DNA of 64,000 nt from Microbacterium sp. K24 (GCF_004794465.1 NZ_SSDJ01000138.1:184508-248507); one strand, 5' to 3'; positions 47,658 through 60,259 are shown, counted from the stretch's first letter. Notes: a model not told the origin generated them from the letters alone. A program made the numbers and translations.

Positions 47658-48959
47658 CGCGGTGAACCGCGCCTCGATCGCTTCGCCGTGTGCAGGCAGC
47701 ACCTCGGCGTTCGCGAGCGCGACGACCCCCTCCCGCACGGCGGAGAGCGCCGCCCGGTCGTAGGAGATGACCTGCTGCGGGCGGAGGAACGTGTAGGCGC
47801 CGAGGCCGGGCGCGTAGCGCGCCTGTCCCCCGGTCGGCAGGACGTGGTTGCTGCCGGCCATATAGTCGCCGAGGCTCACGGGCGTCTGATCGCCGACGAA
47901 GACCGCGCCGGCGCTGGTGAAGGCGGATGCCGCTGCCTCGGCATCCGCCAGGTGGAGCTCGAGGTGCTCCGGTGCGTAGGCGTTGCTGAAGGCCGTGGCC
48001 ATGGCACGGTCGTCGACGAGGACGATCGCGGACTGCGGTCCGTCGAGTGCCGCGCGCACGCGCTCGCTATGCCGGGTGGCCGCGGCGACCCGCTCGGCCT
48101 CGAGGGCGACCTGCTCGGCGAGCGGCACCGAGTCGGTGACCAGCACGGCAGACGCCTGCTCGTCGTGCTCGGCCTGGCTGACGAGGTCGGCCGCGACGAG
48201 ACGCGGGTCGGCGTCCGCATCGGCGACGATGAGGATCTCGGTGGCGCCGGCCTCGGAGTCGGTGCCGACGACGCCGGCCACCGCGCGCTTGGCAGAGGCG
48301 ACGAAGTTGTTGCCGGGACCGGAGACCACGTCGACCGGGTCGAGTCCGATCGAACGGACGCCGTGGGCGAACGCGCCGATCGCTCCGGCGCCCCCCATCG
48401 CGTACACCTCGGTGATGCCGAGCAGGCCGGCGGCCGCGAGGATCGTCGGGTGGATCCGCCCCTCCTGATCGCTCTGCGGAGGCGATGCGAGCGCGATCTG
48501 CGCGACTCCGGCGACCTGCGCCGGCACGACGTTCATGATCACGCTCGAAGGGTAGACGGCCTTGCCGCCCGGTATGTACACGCCGACGCGCTGCACCGGC
48601 TGCCAGCGCTGCAGGATCCGTGCACCCGGCCCGATGTCGGTCGTCTGCGGAGCCGGCACCTGCGCTTCGGATCCTTGGCGCACGCGGACGATCGCCTCTT
48701 CGAGCGCAGCGCGCACGGCGGGGTCGACCGAGGCGAGCGCTTCGGCGATGTGCTCGGCGGGGACACGTACGTCGTGCCCGGTGACCCGGTCGAACCGCTC
48801 GGCCTGCTCGCGGAGCGCGTCCTCGCCGCGGTCGCGCACATCGTCGACGATGCGCGTGGCGGTGTCCAGCGCTTCGGCGCGGGCCTGGGTGGCCCGCGGC
48901 ACCGCCGCGAGCATGTCGGCGGGCGAGAGCTCGCGCCCTCGCAGGTCGATCGTTCGCAT
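47655..48959 (-). CDS. hisD: histidinol dehydrogenase
   Basis: Last two oxidations of histidine synthesis, 434 residues. Family features: [22 protein letters not shown], the [11 protein letters not shown] loop, [14 protein letters not shown], and the zinc/catalytic stretch with [15 protein letters not shown]. The C-terminal end [18 protein letters not shown] is also diagnostic. ATG 48959 follows the upstream stop by one base, so it is coupled to the membrane protein gene. No other his gene is in the window. Confidence 0.95.
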   Translation of the reverse strand: MRTIDLRGRELSPADMLAAVPRATQARAEALDTATRIVDDVRDRGEDALREQAERFDRVTGHDVRVPAEHIAEALASVDPAVRAALEEAIVRVRQGSEAQVPAPQTTDIGPGARILQRWQPVQRVGVYIPGGKAVYPSSVIMNVVPAQVAGVAQIALASPPQSDQEGRIHPTILAAAGLLGITEVYAMGGAGAIGAFAHGVRSIGLDPVDVVSGPGNNFVASAKRAVAGVVGTDSEAGATEILIVADADADPRLVAADLVSQAEHDEQASAVLVTDSVPLAEQVALEAERVAAATRHSERVRAALDGPQSAIVLVDDRAMATAFSNAYAPEHLELHLADAEAAASAFTSAGAVFVGDQTPVSLGDYMAGSNHVLPTGGQARYAPGLGAYTFLRPQQVISYDRAALSAVREGVVALANAEVLPAHGEAIEARFTA

Positions 48960-48960
48960 G

Positions 48961-50208
48961 TCAGCCCTTCGTGATGTCGGAGATCTCGTGGAGGTAGCCG
49001 ATCCGGCCGTCATCATGTCGGATGACGTAAGCCCCTCCTCGGTCTTCGATCACAAGCGCCCAGGCGTTCGGCCCGATGCGGAACAGCGGCTCGCCACGCT
49101 CGTCGTGCACGTCGCGCTCGGTGGGCGCGAGGATCCAGAACGGCTGCGCGGCGGGCGCGGCCTCGCGAGGATTGGTCGCGTCGAGGTCGGCGGCGTCGAA
49201 GGCAGTCGTCTCGGGATTCCGTGCGTCGAAGCCGTCTGCGTCGACGTCGTCCTCGACGAAGGGCTGCTCAGGGTGCCCCTCGGCGGGCTCGACTCGCGCT
49301 GCCGGCTCCAGCAGCGACTCGATGCTGCCGGTGTCCGACACGATCTCCTGGTCGTCTCCGCGGGACCGCCGCGAGTACGTGGGCACGTACTCCTCGTCAG
49401 CGGTGACCGGCTCGGTGCCGGTGTCCCCGCCGGAGGCGTGGGCGGCGAGCGGAACCTGGGAGGCGAGGTCGAGCCGCGCGACCTCGTCGGTCGCCTGCTG
49501 GCCTGACAGCTCCGGGTCGAACTGCACGGCGGGCGGGAGGACGCTGGTCTCGGCGTACGCGACCTCGACGACCGTCTCCGGTGCATCTGCTGCGGCGACG
49601 TCGACTGTCTCTGCGGGCGCGGGGCGCTCGGGGCGCGGGCGGGAGATCACCGGGCGGACGGGGTTCGCGTTGCGGTGGGCGAGCGTGACGAGGCGCCCAT
49701 GGAAGTCTTCCTTGAGCCCCGGGATGAGCGGGGCGAAGACGGTGAGCACGACCAGGGCGAGTGAGGCGATCAGCAGCAGGATCCCGTTCCAGGGAAGGCC
49801 CCAGAATCCGCCGTCGATGAGCGTGGCCAGGGCGAGCCAGAGGGCGCCGACCCAGACGGTCGCGGCGACCGAGAAGGCGACCGATGCGAACTGGTCGATG
49901 CCCAGCGACCCGACGCGGCGGATGCCGTCGGGCGAGAAGCGCCGCAGCACGAGAAGGAAGACCGCGGCCGTGGGGACTCCGATCGGCAGGATCCACTGGA
50001 TCCCGGTCGCCCACAGCGACAGTCCGCCGTTGAGCGGGAAGAACGAGACGACGAACGACACCAGCCACACGCCCACGATGAGGAGCTCGCGCAGCGTGAA
50101 GCCGAGGACGCCGTATTCCGGCGTGACGTCTTCGTCGTAGAGGACACCGTCCTCGTCGCTGAAGGCCGTGTCCTCGGCGTCCGACTGTTCGGGCAGATCC
50201 GTGCTCAT
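48961..50208 (-). CDS. four-helix membrane protein with long acidic tail, unknown
   Basis: A 415-residue protein. The N terminus is acidic (SDAEDTAFSDEDGVLYDEDV). Four hydrophobic helices cover about 37-60, 66-90, 105-130 and 143-165. The rest is a long cytoplasmic region rich in Asp/Glu/Ala/Pro, apparently disordered (about 190-370), ending in a small folded-looking stretch (WALVIEDRGGAYVIRHDDGRIGYL). It precedes hisD by one base and follows dnaE by 71 bases. Its place may suggest a link with DNA replication or amino-acid metabolism, but that is only context. Confidence 0.82.
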   Translation of the reverse strand: MSTDLPEQSDAEDTAFSDEDGVLYDEDVTPEYGVLGFTLRELLIVGVWLVSFVVSFFPLNGGLSLWATGIQWILPIGVPTAAVFLLVLRRFSPDGIRRVGSLGIDQFASVAFSVAATVWVGALWLALATLIDGGFWGLPWNGILLLIASLALVVLTVFAPLIPGLKEDFHGRLVTLAHRNANPVRPVISRPRPERPAPAETVDVAAADAPETVVEVAYAETSVLPPAVQFDPELSGQQATDEVARLDLASQVPLAAHASGGDTGTEPVTADEEYVPTYSRRSRGDDQEIVSDTGSIESLLEPAARVEPAEGHPEQPFVEDDVDADGFDARNPETTAFDAADLDATNPREAAPAAQPFWILAPTERDVHDERGEPLFRIGPNAWALVIEDRGGAYVIRHDDGRIGYLHEISDITKG

Positions 50209-50279
50209 GGTCGTCCTTTCGTCACGGTGCTCGATCGGGGCAGGGCATGCAGCCCCCGACGGCTCACGATCCTACCCGC

Positions 50280-53798
<3,519 letters not shown>

Positions 53799-53804
53799 GC
53801 CTCG

Positions 53805-53810
53805 AGTCTA
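53805..53810 (-). promoter_or_regulatory. dnaE -10 box, leaderless start predicted
   Basis: TAGACT then six bases (CGAGGC) then ATG 53798. The expected -35 zone falls inside the neighbouring terminator stem, so a conventional -35 is absent. Confidence 0.55.
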
Positions 53811-53813
53811 CGG

Positions 53814-53850
53814 CGGAGCCCCGACACCGAGGATCGGTGTCGGGGCTCCG
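53814..53850 (-). terminator. very strong terminator after the first anti-sigma gene
   Basis: A perfect 17-bp stem (53814-53830 with 53834-53850) with a GGA loop, 14 bases after the anti-sigma stop on minus. Confidence 0.85.
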
Positions 53851-53864
53851 CGGCCCCCTCCGGG

Positions 53865-54962
53865 CTATGGGACGGAATTGACGATGGAGACCGTGTAGGT
53901 GGCCCGGATGTCCGGGATGTCCGCCGGTACCATGTCTCCCGCTGCCCCATCGGTGCGGTCGTACCGCAGTGTGTACTCGGTCGCCCATCCCGTCGCGGGG
54001 TCGATCGTGACCGTTTCGGTGCGGGCATCGAAGAGTGCGCGGTGCACCTGGTATCTCGTCTTCCCGTCGGCCGTCGCCTCTTTTTGTGCGAGCCCGCTGA
54101 GTTCGAGGGCGCCGATGAAGGCCGCTCGCACGTCCGCGGGGGCGATGTTGGACTGAATCGTGAAGAAGAGATTCTCGATCAGGGCATCGTCGACGGCTTC
54201 CGGCGACTCGGCGTAGGCCGCAGCCTGAGCGCGGAGGTAGTCGAGCAGCGCTTGGGGGTCGCGCGGATAGGGCGCGTACCAGGCGGTCGAACCGGTCTGC
54301 ACGTCGCCGTCGCCCGGCTGGCCGCCGGTGTTCCAGCTCCCGATGACCTCGGGGTTCACCGGGTACTGGTTGTCCCAGGCGAGCTCGCCTGCCGGACCTT
54401 GATCCTCGGGAAAGAACTGCACCCGTTCGGAGCTCGGCCCCCACTCGAAATACCAGTCACCCGACCGATCGGCAGGGACGTAGGTCTGACTGTACTCGCG
54501 GACCAACAGGCCCGAGATCGGCGGGTATTCGCCGTGCGCCGGCCAGACGAACACGCGCCCGTCACGGTAGAGCAGGCGCTCGGATGTGATCCCCACATGA
54601 AGGTACTGCCCTGCCTGCGGCGTCGTCCCAGGGTACGGTTCCGTGATCGTCGTGCCAGAGGTCGGCCCAGGCTTGGGGATGATCGGACCAGGCTCTCGTG
54701 GGTCGGCGGTCGGGGCAGGAATCGCCTCCACCCTCGGCGCAGGCGCCGTCAGCTGGTTGACCACCACGACTCCCGCCGTCACGGCTGCCACTCCGGCCAC
54801 CGCACCGGCGATCACGAACATCGGCCGCTTCGCGAGGCGCTTGCGCTCCGCGCTCCGGCTGTCGTCGATCCCGTGGAGCAGTCGGAGACGGGCGGCGATG
54901 ATCCGGTCCTCCGTCAAGCTGCTTCCTGCATTCACGTCACGCACGCGCTCGAAAACGTCCAT
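53865..54962 (-). CDS. membrane-anchored putative anti-sigma factor, copy 1
   Basis: A 365-residue protein in the CU044_5270-like group. A 47-residue cytoplasmic head (MDVFERVRDVNAGSS, basic AERKRLAKR before the membrane), one helix (about 48-68), a Pro-rich spacer (70-105) and an extracellular beta-rich domain with a repeated YxV/TYTVSIV end. There is no HxxxCxxC zinc anti-sigma motif, so the sigma contact must be made differently. It overlaps the sigma gene by 26 bases, implying coupled, near-stoichiometric synthesis. It is clearly paralogous to the protein at 55584-56696. The anti-sigma role is inferred from context. Confidence 0.82.
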   Translation of the reverse strand: MDVFERVRDVNAGSSLTEDRIIAARLRLLHGIDDSRSAERKRLAKRPMFVIAGAVAGVAAVTAGVVVVNQLTAPAPRVEAIPAPTADPREPGPIIPKPGPTSGTTITEPYPGTTPQAGQYLHVGITSERLLYRDGRVFVWPAHGEYPPISGLLVREYSQTYVPADRSGDWYFEWGPSSERVQFFPEDQGPAGELAWDNQYPVNPEVIGSWNTGGQPGDGDVQTGSTAWYAPYPRDPQALLDYLRAQAAAYAESPEAVDDALIENLFFTIQSNIAPADVRAAFIGALELSGLAQKEATADGKTRYQVHRALFDARTETVTIDPATGWATEYTLRYDRTDGAAGDMVPADIPDIRATYTVSIVNSVP

Positions 54963-55542
54963 CGACCGCTCCTTCCTTCTCTTTCACGACTCGTTCTCTG
55001 GTGATCGCCCGTGCCGGATCCAATCGCGTCCGAATGCGGTTCATCCGGGATCGGACGGTGCCGACCGGGACGCCGAGGGCGACGGCGACCTCTTCATACG
55101 TCAGGTCGCCCCAGGCGTAGAGCAGGAGGGTCTCGCGCTCCTTCTTCGACAGGGCCGCGATCCGGGGCGCCAGCTCGCGGGTGGAGATCTCCGCATCGAG
55201 CCGCGCGATCGTCGACTCGAGGTCTCCCTGGGAGATGTGCTCCTCGCGCTGCGCGGACTCCACACTCGACCGGAAGTGCTTCGCCTCCCGGGCCCGATGC
55301 TTCCGGATCAGCCGGGAAGCTATCCCGTACAACCAGGGAAGCGCCGAGTCCCAGGACGTGTCGAACGACTTGCGCCGTGCGAACGCGACCAGGAACGTCT
55401 CGCTGAGGATGTCCTCGCCCGCATCGGGGCCGAGACGGCGGGCGGCGTAGCCGCCCACCGTCCTGGCGTGCCGATCGAACAGTTCGGCGAAGGCTCGGGG
55501 TTGCCCGAGCGACCGCTGAATGATCTCGCTGTCTGTGCTCAC
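54937..55542 (-). CDS. ECF-type RNA polymerase sigma factor, copy 1
   Basis: A 201-residue sigma-70 family ECF protein. Region 2 (FAELFDRHARTVGGYAARRLGPDAGEDILSETFLVAFAR in parts, residues about 15-55) binds the -10; region 4 (LSKKERETLLLYAWGDLTYEEVAVALGVPVGTVRSRMNRIR in parts, about 130-175) carries the -35 helix-turn-helix. GTG 55542 is preferred over a frame extended to 55587 because the paralogue begins with the same STDSEIIQRSL at a GTG in the same setting. The last ten codons overlap the anti-sigma gene. Confidence 0.92.
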   Translation of the reverse strand: MSTDSEIIQRSLGQPRAFAELFDRHARTVGGYAARRLGPDAGEDILSETFLVAFARRKSFDTSWDSALPWLYGIASRLIRKHRAREAKHFRSSVESAQREEHISQGDLESTIARLDAEISTRELAPRIAALSKKERETLLLYAWGDLTYEEVAVALGVPVGTVRSRMNRIRTRLDPARAITRERVVKEKEGAVDGRFRARA

Positions 55543-55547
55543 ACTAT

Positions 55548-55575
55548 GTATTGCCCCGGAGAGCCCAGACGGTTC
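55548..55575 (-). promoter_or_regulatory. ECF-type promoter of sigma copy 1
   Basis: GAACCG (55575 to 55570), 16 bases, CAATAC (55553 to 55548), then five bases and GTG 55542. The same two elements with the same 16- and 5-base spacings stand before the paralogue at 57289, which suggests autoregulation and leaderless messages. Confidence 0.6.
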
Positions 55576-55583
55576 GAAATTCG

Positions 55584-56696
55584 TCACGGCAGTGAGTCGA
55601 CGACGCTCACGGTGTAGGTGTACCGCTCATCCGCAAGGGTTGCGGGGACCAAGGGCGACGCGACATCGAGCGTCACCGTCTTCTCGAGGACGACCCCCGA
55701 AGAGATGTCGATGGTCACGGTGCGACGACGGATGCCATCGGCACCGGACAGCGCCTGCTCGGCAGCGGAGAAGCTCAGCGTGACGATGTTCCCCTGCGTA
55801 TCGATGATCTCCGATCCGCCGAGCATGCTCAGCGCACCGTACATCGCCGATCGGACGTCCGGTGCCCCGACGTTCGCCGCGAGCAGGTCAACGAGTACCC
55901 ATCCCACCTTGTAGTCCTGGTCACCCGTCACCGGACCTTGGTTCTGCCTGATCCACGCGATCAACTGGGCAGGATCGCGAGGCATGTCCTGCCAGAAGGC
56001 ATGCATCGAGAACCCGCCCGAAGTCTCCCAGGGCGGCATCCCGCCCGGGAACAGATTCGGTCCACTCGGCCCACCGATCTCCTGCACATGTTGCGCCGCG
56101 AGCGCGGCGGCGTCGGGACCGAACTCCTGCCGGATCTCGATAGGTCCGCCCACGGAATACCAGTCCGACGATGTGTCCGCGGGGACATAGTTGTCCCAGG
56201 AGACCGCGTCCATCCAGGCGTTGGCGGCGGTCGATCGATCAGTCTGGTACTCACCCACTCCGGTGTCCGGGTGCTGGTACACCATCTGTTCGGAGTCGGT
56301 GTGCACCCTCAGATACTGTCCCGGTGCGACGGTCAGCCCGGCGAAGCTGCTCGCCGATGCCCCTGCCGCGCTGAACGCACCCGCGGCCGTCAGGGGCTCT
56401 ACCGTCGGCTCAGGGGTCGGCTCCGCAGAGGGCTTCGGCACGACGGTGGGAATGGCTTCGACGCCACCCGTCGTCGGTGTGGTGAGGTTGCCGACCACGA
56501 GCACGCCGGCCGTCACCGCGGCCGCCGCACCGACCAGACCGGCCGTGATGATCCACGGGCGTCGTGCGGCGCGCGACCGCGCGGGTCGCGTCTCGGCATG
56601 GATCTCGTTCAGGAGTCGAGCGCGCGCCGCCGAGATGTTCTCGTCGGCCCCGTCGATCTCCGGTCGAGCCTGCTCGACCTTCTCGAAAACGTTCAT
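55584..56696 (-). CDS. membrane-anchored putative anti-sigma factor, copy 2
   Basis: A 370-residue paralogue of 53865-54962. The head MNVFEKVEQARPEIDGADEN is similar in length and charge, one helix follows at about 49-70, then a Pro/Thr/Glu spacer (VVPKPSAEPTPEPTVEP) and an extracellular domain ending with the same TYTVSVVDSLP-type terminus. No zinc anti-sigma motif is present. ATG 56696 overlaps the sigma stop by four bases (ATGA), a tighter coupling than in copy 1. Sensing role of the outer domain is inferred, and its ligand is unknown. Confidence 0.82.
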   Translation of the reverse strand: MNVFEKVEQARPEIDGADENISAARARLLNEIHAETRPARSRAARRPWIITAGLVGAAAAVTAGVLVVGNLTTPTTGGVEAIPTVVPKPSAEPTPEPTVEPLTAAGAFSAAGASASSFAGLTVAPGQYLRVHTDSEQMVYQHPDTGVGEYQTDRSTAANAWMDAVSWDNYVPADTSSDWYSVGGPIEIRQEFGPDAAALAAQHVQEIGGPSGPNLFPGGMPPWETSGGFSMHAFWQDMPRDPAQLIAWIRQNQGPVTGDQDYKVGWVLVDLLAANVGAPDVRSAMYGALSMLGGSEIIDTQGNIVTLSFSAAEQALSGADGIRRRTVTIDISSGVVLEKTVTLDVASPLVPATLADERYTYTVSVVDSLP

Positions 56697-57289
56697 CGGA
56701 TGCTCCCTGCTGCATGATCTGTCTGTGTCTGTGTCTTCGCCAGGGCCTGAGCCCGGCGCACCGGGTCCAAGCGCTTCCGCACGCGGTTCAACCGCGAACG
56801 GACCGTTCCGACCGGAACGCCGAGCGCGGCGGCCACCTCCTCGTATGTGAGCCCCTGCCAGGCGTAGAGCAGGAGAGTCTCGCGATCCTTCGGCGCGAGG
56901 GCGGCGATGCGTCCTCGCAGCCCGTCGACCTCGCGTTCGGCGTCGAGCCTGGTCATCGCGTCGTCGACTCCGCCCTCGGAGGAGTGCTCCTCCCCTGAGA
57001 CCGCCGCCGCGAACGAACGCCAGTGCTTCGCCTCCACCGCGCGGTGTCTCCGGATCAGTCGCGAGGCGATGCCGAGCAGCCACGGCACGGCCGACTCGAC
57101 GCCGACGTCGTAGTCCGCGCGACGGCGGAACGCGACGAGGAATGTCTCGCTCAGGACGTCCTCCGCCGTATGCCGTCCGACCCGGTACGTCGCGAAGGCG
57201 TTCACCACGCGCGCATGTCGATCGAACAGCTGGGCGAAGGCTGATGGTTGGTCCAGAGACCGTTGGATGATCTCGCTGTCTGTGCTCAC
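56693..57289 (-). CDS. ECF-type RNA polymerase sigma factor, copy 2
   Basis: A 198-residue ECF sigma factor, paralogous to the 54937 gene; both open STDSEIIQRSL and share region 4 core VALGVPVGTVRSR or AALGVPVGTVRSR. Region 2 differs more (VVNAFATYRVGRHTAEDV against TVGGYAARRLGPDAGEDI). Recognition helices are almost identical, so both may read the same promoters. The C-terminal tail is Gln/Thr-rich (ALAKTQTQTDHAAG). GTG 57289 is preceded by the shared ECF promoter. Confidence 0.92.
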   Translation of the reverse strand: MSTDSEIIQRSLDQPSAFAQLFDRHARVVNAFATYRVGRHTAEDVLSETFLVAFRRRADYDVGVESAVPWLLGIASRLIRRHRAVEAKHWRSFAAAVSGEEHSSEGGVDDAMTRLDAEREVDGLRGRIAALAPKDRETLLLYAWQGLTYEEVAAALGVPVGTVRSRLNRVRKRLDPVRRAQALAKTQTQTDHAAGSIR

Positions 57290-57294
57290 GCTGT

Positions 57295-57322
57295 GTATTG
57301 TCCGTGCGCCCTCGAACGGTTC
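57295..57322 (-). promoter_or_regulatory. ECF-type promoter of sigma copy 2
   Basis: GAACCG (57322 to 57317), 16 bases, CAATAC (57300 to 57295), five bases, GTG 57289. Apart from the two elements and the AATACANAGNGTG stretch, the spacer differs from that of copy 1. The -35 element overlaps the stop codon of the upstream acetyltransferase. Confidence 0.6.
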
Positions 57323-57920
57323 ACGTTTTCTTCGACGACTTCTTCGGCTCTCTCAGATCGAGTCTCATCAGCACTCGCGGAAAGCCGTCGAGCACAGACT
57401 CGGTGTCGGCCGCCTTCGCGAAACCCAGGCTCTCGAACAATCCCCTCGTGCCGACGTACGCCATCGTGAGGTTCACCTTCTTCCCATCGTTGTCCACGGG
57501 ATATGCCTCGACAGCGGGCGCTCCACGCTTCCTCGCATACTCGACGGCACCCTCGATCAATGCGTGCGAGACACCCTGCTTGCGGTACCCCGGCCGCACG
57601 CGAAGGCACCAGAGCGACCACACGTCGAGGTCGTCCACATGCGGGATGAGCCGGTTGCGGGCGAAGCTCGTCTCGCTCCGCGGATGCAGCGCCGCCCAAC
57701 CGACCGGCTCGTCATCGAGGTAGGCGATGACGCCCGGCGGCGGATCCTGATGGCACAGCTCCCGTACCCGTTCGGCACGCGCGGGACCTTTCAGCGCCAC
57801 GTTCTCCTTGCTGCCGATGCGATAGCTCAGGCAGAAGCAGACGTTCGACGTCGGCTTCTTCGGACCCACCAGCGTCGCGACGTCGTCGAACTCCGTGGCC
57901 GGACGCACCTCGATGCTCAT
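57321..57920 (-). CDS. GNAT-family N-acetyltransferase
   Basis: A 199-residue single GNAT domain. The strand-4 segment DVWSLWCLRVRPGYRKQGVSHALIEGAVEYA includes the acetyl-CoA pyrophosphate loop (RKQGVS). An N-terminal CFCLSYRIGSKEN segment with two Cys is shared by a subgroup whose substrate is not known. ATG 57920 is used; CACACT six bases before the start is a weak -10 candidate. The stop overlaps the sigma promoter, so the gene ends where the sigma cluster begins. Confidence 0.86.
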   Translation of the reverse strand: MSIEVRPATEFDDVATLVGPKKPTSNVCFCLSYRIGSKENVALKGPARAERVRELCHQDPPPGVIAYLDDEPVGWAALHPRSETSFARNRLIPHVDDLDVWSLWCLRVRPGYRKQGVSHALIEGAVEYARKRGAPAVEAYPVDNDGKKVNLTMAYVGTRGLFESLGFAKAADTESVLDGFPRVLMRLDLREPKKSSKKT

Positions 57921-57953
57921 GCGCCCAGTGTGACGCACGTCGACGACATCGCG

Positions 57954-57973
57954 CGCTTCGACAGGCTCAGCGG
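57954..57973. repeat. possible dispersed intergenic repeat unit
   Basis: CGCTTCGACAGGCTCAGCGG lies in the 69-base gap between the acetyltransferase and the pseudouridine synthase. The core CTTCGACAGGCTCAG recurs between genes of many actinobacterial and proteobacterial genomes in my recollection, but it occurs only once in this window, so it is not proved here. Confidence 0.35.
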
Positions 57974-57989
57974 CCCGAGCCCGCGCGGG

Positions 57990-58910
57990 CTATTCCCCGC
58001 GCAGCACGTCGAGCGCGTGCTGGAAGTCGGCGGGATACGGCGACTCGAACTGCACCCATTCGCCCGTGGCGGGGTGCGTGAAGGCCAGCTGGTGCGCGTG
58101 AAGCCACTGTCGGGTCAGACCGAGTCGGGCGGACAAGGTCGGATCGGCGCCGTACAGCGGATCGCCGACGCACGGATGCCGGTGGGCGGCCATGTGCACG
58201 CGGATCTGGTGCGTGCGGCCTGTCTCGAGATGGATCTCGAGCAGCGACGCACCCGGGAACGCCTCGAGCGTCTCGTAGTGCGTCACGGAGGGCTTGCCGT
58301 CCGGCACGACCGCGAACTTCCAGGAGTGGTTCGGGTGGCGGCCGATCGGGGCGTCGATGGTGCCGGCGAGCGGATCCGGATGTCCCTGCACGACGGCGTG
58401 ATAGATCTTCTCGACCGTGCGCTCTTTGAACGCGTGCTTGAGCGCCGTGTACGCGGCCTCGGTCTTGGCGACGACCATCAGGCCGCTGGTCCCGACGTCC
58501 AGACGGTGCACGACCCCCTGACGCTCGGCCGCACCGCTGGTCGCGATGCGGAATCCGGCGGCCGCGAGAGCACCGATGACCGTAGGCCCTTCCCACCCGA
58601 CCGACGGATGAGCCGCGACGCCCGAGGGCTTGTCGACCACGACGATGTCGTCGTCGTCGTAGACGATGCCGAGCTCAGGCACCGCGATCGGGATGATGCG
58701 CGGCGCCTCCTTGGGCTGCCATTCGACCTCGAGCCACGCCCCGCCGCGCAAGCGGTCGGACTTGTCGAGCGTCACACCGTCGAGCTGCACGCCGCCGGCC
58801 GAGGCCACCTCGGCGGCGAAGGTGCGCGAGAAGCCGAGCATGCGCGCGAGCGCCGCATCGACGCGTTCGCCGTCCATGCCGTCGGGGACGGGAAGGGACC
58901 GCGACTCCAC
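57990..58910 (-). CDS. RluA-family pseudouridine synthase
   Basis: A 306-residue RNA modification enzyme. An S4-like N-terminal RNA-binding region ([16 protein letters not shown] ... GGVQLDG) is followed by the RluA catalytic domain, with Asp138 in [12 protein letters not shown] and the later [24 protein letters not shown]. This is the RluD/YlyB class that sits next to lspA in many bacteria. The exact uridine in 23S rRNA is not determinable. The start follows lspA by two bases. Confidence 0.94.
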   Translation of the reverse strand: MESRSLPVPDGMDGERVDAALARMLGFSRTFAAEVASAGGVQLDGVTLDKSDRLRGGAWLEVEWQPKEAPRIIPIAVPELGIVYDDDDIVVVDKPSGVAAHPSVGWEGPTVIGALAAAGFRIATSGAAERQGVVHRLDVGTSGLMVVAKTEAAYTALKHAFKERTVEKIYHAVVQGHPDPLAGTIDAPIGRHPNHSWKFAVVPDGKPSVTHYETLEAFPGASLLEIHLETGRTHQIRVHMAAHRHPCVGDPLYGADPTLSARLGLTRQWLHAHQLAFTHPATGEWVQFESPYPADFQHALDVLRGE

Positions 58911-58912
58911 GG

Positions 58913-59545
58913 TCAGCGGCCGTCCGAGGGAGCGGCGGCGTCGTCCGAGGGAGCAGCGGCCTCATCGGTCGCCGGCTCGTCGGCGGCCACTGCGGCGGCC
59001 TCGGCCTCCTCCTCGGTCTCGACCGTCGCATGGTCCCGCTCACGGGTGCCGTCGAAACGGAGCCCGAGCACGACGAGCAGGGCGACCGAGATCATGCCCG
59101 TGACGATGAAGATGTCGGCGACGTTGAAGATCGCGGGCATCATCCACGGCATCGAGATCATGTCGACGACGTGACCGTTGCCGAAGCCCGGTTCGCGGAA
59201 GAGACGGTCGGTGAGGTTGCCGAGGACTCCGCCCAGAAGCGCGCCGAGCACGACGGCCCACCACCGCGAGCGGAGGTTGAACGCCTTCCAGATGATGATG
59301 AGGGCCACCACGCTCAGAGCGATGGTGAAGATCCACGTCACTCCGCTGCCGAGCGAGAAGGCCGCGCCCGAATTGCGGATGTAGTACAGCTGAAGGAACT
59401 CGCCGAGCACGGGCACGACCTCATGGAGAGGCAGGTGCTCGATCGTGAGGTACTTCACAAACTGATCGGCGGCCAGCACCACCGCTGCGAGAATCGCAAC
59501 GATCGCACCGGCCGCCGACCGACGAAGGGGACGGCGTCCTGACAA
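58913..59545 (-). CDS. lspA: lipoprotein signal peptidase (signal peptidase II)
   Basis: Aspartyl membrane protease that removes lipoprotein signals. It has 210 residues and four helices. Catalytic Asp113 (NLTDRLFR) and Asp144 (FNVADIFI) are in the expected motifs. A C-terminal tail of about 45 residues rich in Glu, Ala and Asp is longer than usual, with a duplicated [10 protein letters not shown] motif. The start is TTG 59545, with AAGG nine bases upstream. Several likely substrates are in the window (CtaC, SsuA, two other lipoproteins). Confidence 0.94.
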   Translation of the reverse strand: MSGRRPLRRSAAGAIVAILAAVVLAADQFVKYLTIEHLPLHEVVPVLGEFLQLYYIRNSGAAFSLGSGVTWIFTIALSVVALIIIWKAFNLRSRWWAVVLGALLGGVLGNLTDRLFREPGFGNGHVVDMISMPWMMPAIFNVADIFIVTGMISVALLVVLGLRFDGTRERDHATVETEEEAEAAAVAADEPATDEAAAPSDDAAAPSDGR

Positions 59546-59554
59546 GAGGGCGCC

Positions 59555-60169
59555 TTACAGACCGATCGCGGAGACCGGCGTGGAGTCCGTGGAAGCCGAC
59601 TTCTCGTCGAGGTCGCGGAGCTGACCCTCGATGTAGCCGCGCAGCTGCGAGCGGTAGTCGCGCTCGAAGTTGCGGAGCTCGGTGATCCGGGCCTCGAGCG
59701 TGTTGCGCTCGCGCTCCAGGCGTGCAGCCTCTTCGCGCTGCTTGGCCTCGGCCTCGCTGCGGATGCGGTTGACCTCGTTCTCGGCGTCGGCGATGAGCTG
59801 GTTGCGCTTCGCCTCGCCCTCGGCGACGTGCTCGTCGTGCAGACGCTGCGCGAGCTCGATGATGCCGGCGGTCGCGGTCGCGGATCCGGACGGAGCGGGC
59901 TCCGCAGGAGTCTCGGCGACAGGGGCCGCAGGGGCCTCGGCGACGACCGGAGCCGCGGGAGCAGCGGCGACGGGCTCGGCGGCCTCAGGGGCAGCGCCCG
60001 ACTCGTAGGCGGCCAGCTTGGCCTTCAGCTCGGCGTTCTCCTCGAGGGCCTTACGCCACTCGATGACGATCTCGTCGAGGAAGTCGTCCACCTCGTCCGG
60101 GTCGAAGCCGTCCTTGAAGCGGACGTGCTGGAACTGCTTGGTGACGACGTCATCCGGGGTAAGTGCCAT
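59555..60169 (-). CDS. divIVA: DivIVA/Wag31 polar growth protein
   Basis: Coiled-coil scaffold marking cell poles and directing wall growth. It has 204 residues. The membrane-binding N-domain reads MALTPDDVVTKQFQHVRFKDGFDPDEVDDFLDEI (in parts). An Ala/Pro/Glu linker (about 60-100) follows, then a long coiled coil with ERERNTLEARITELRNFERDY near 155-180, a typical DivIVA end. GAGGAG precedes ATG 60169. Next to lspA, as in other Microbacteriaceae. Confidence 0.93.
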   Translation of the reverse strand: MALTPDDVVTKQFQHVRFKDGFDPDEVDDFLDEIVIEWRKALEENAELKAKLAAYESGAAPEAAEPVAAAPAAPVVAEAPAAPVAETPAEPAPSGSATATAGIIELAQRLHDEHVAEGEAKRNQLIADAENEVNRIRSEAEAKQREEAARLERERNTLEARITELRNFERDYRSQLRGYIEGQLRDLDEKSASTDSTPVSAIGL

Positions 60170-60259
60170 GATGGCTCCTCTTTCGATGAGTTCGGTTGCC
60201 AACTTGGAGTATGGCGTGGTCGTGATGTGGCGCGAACCCGGGGCGCGCACCTCGGTGCC

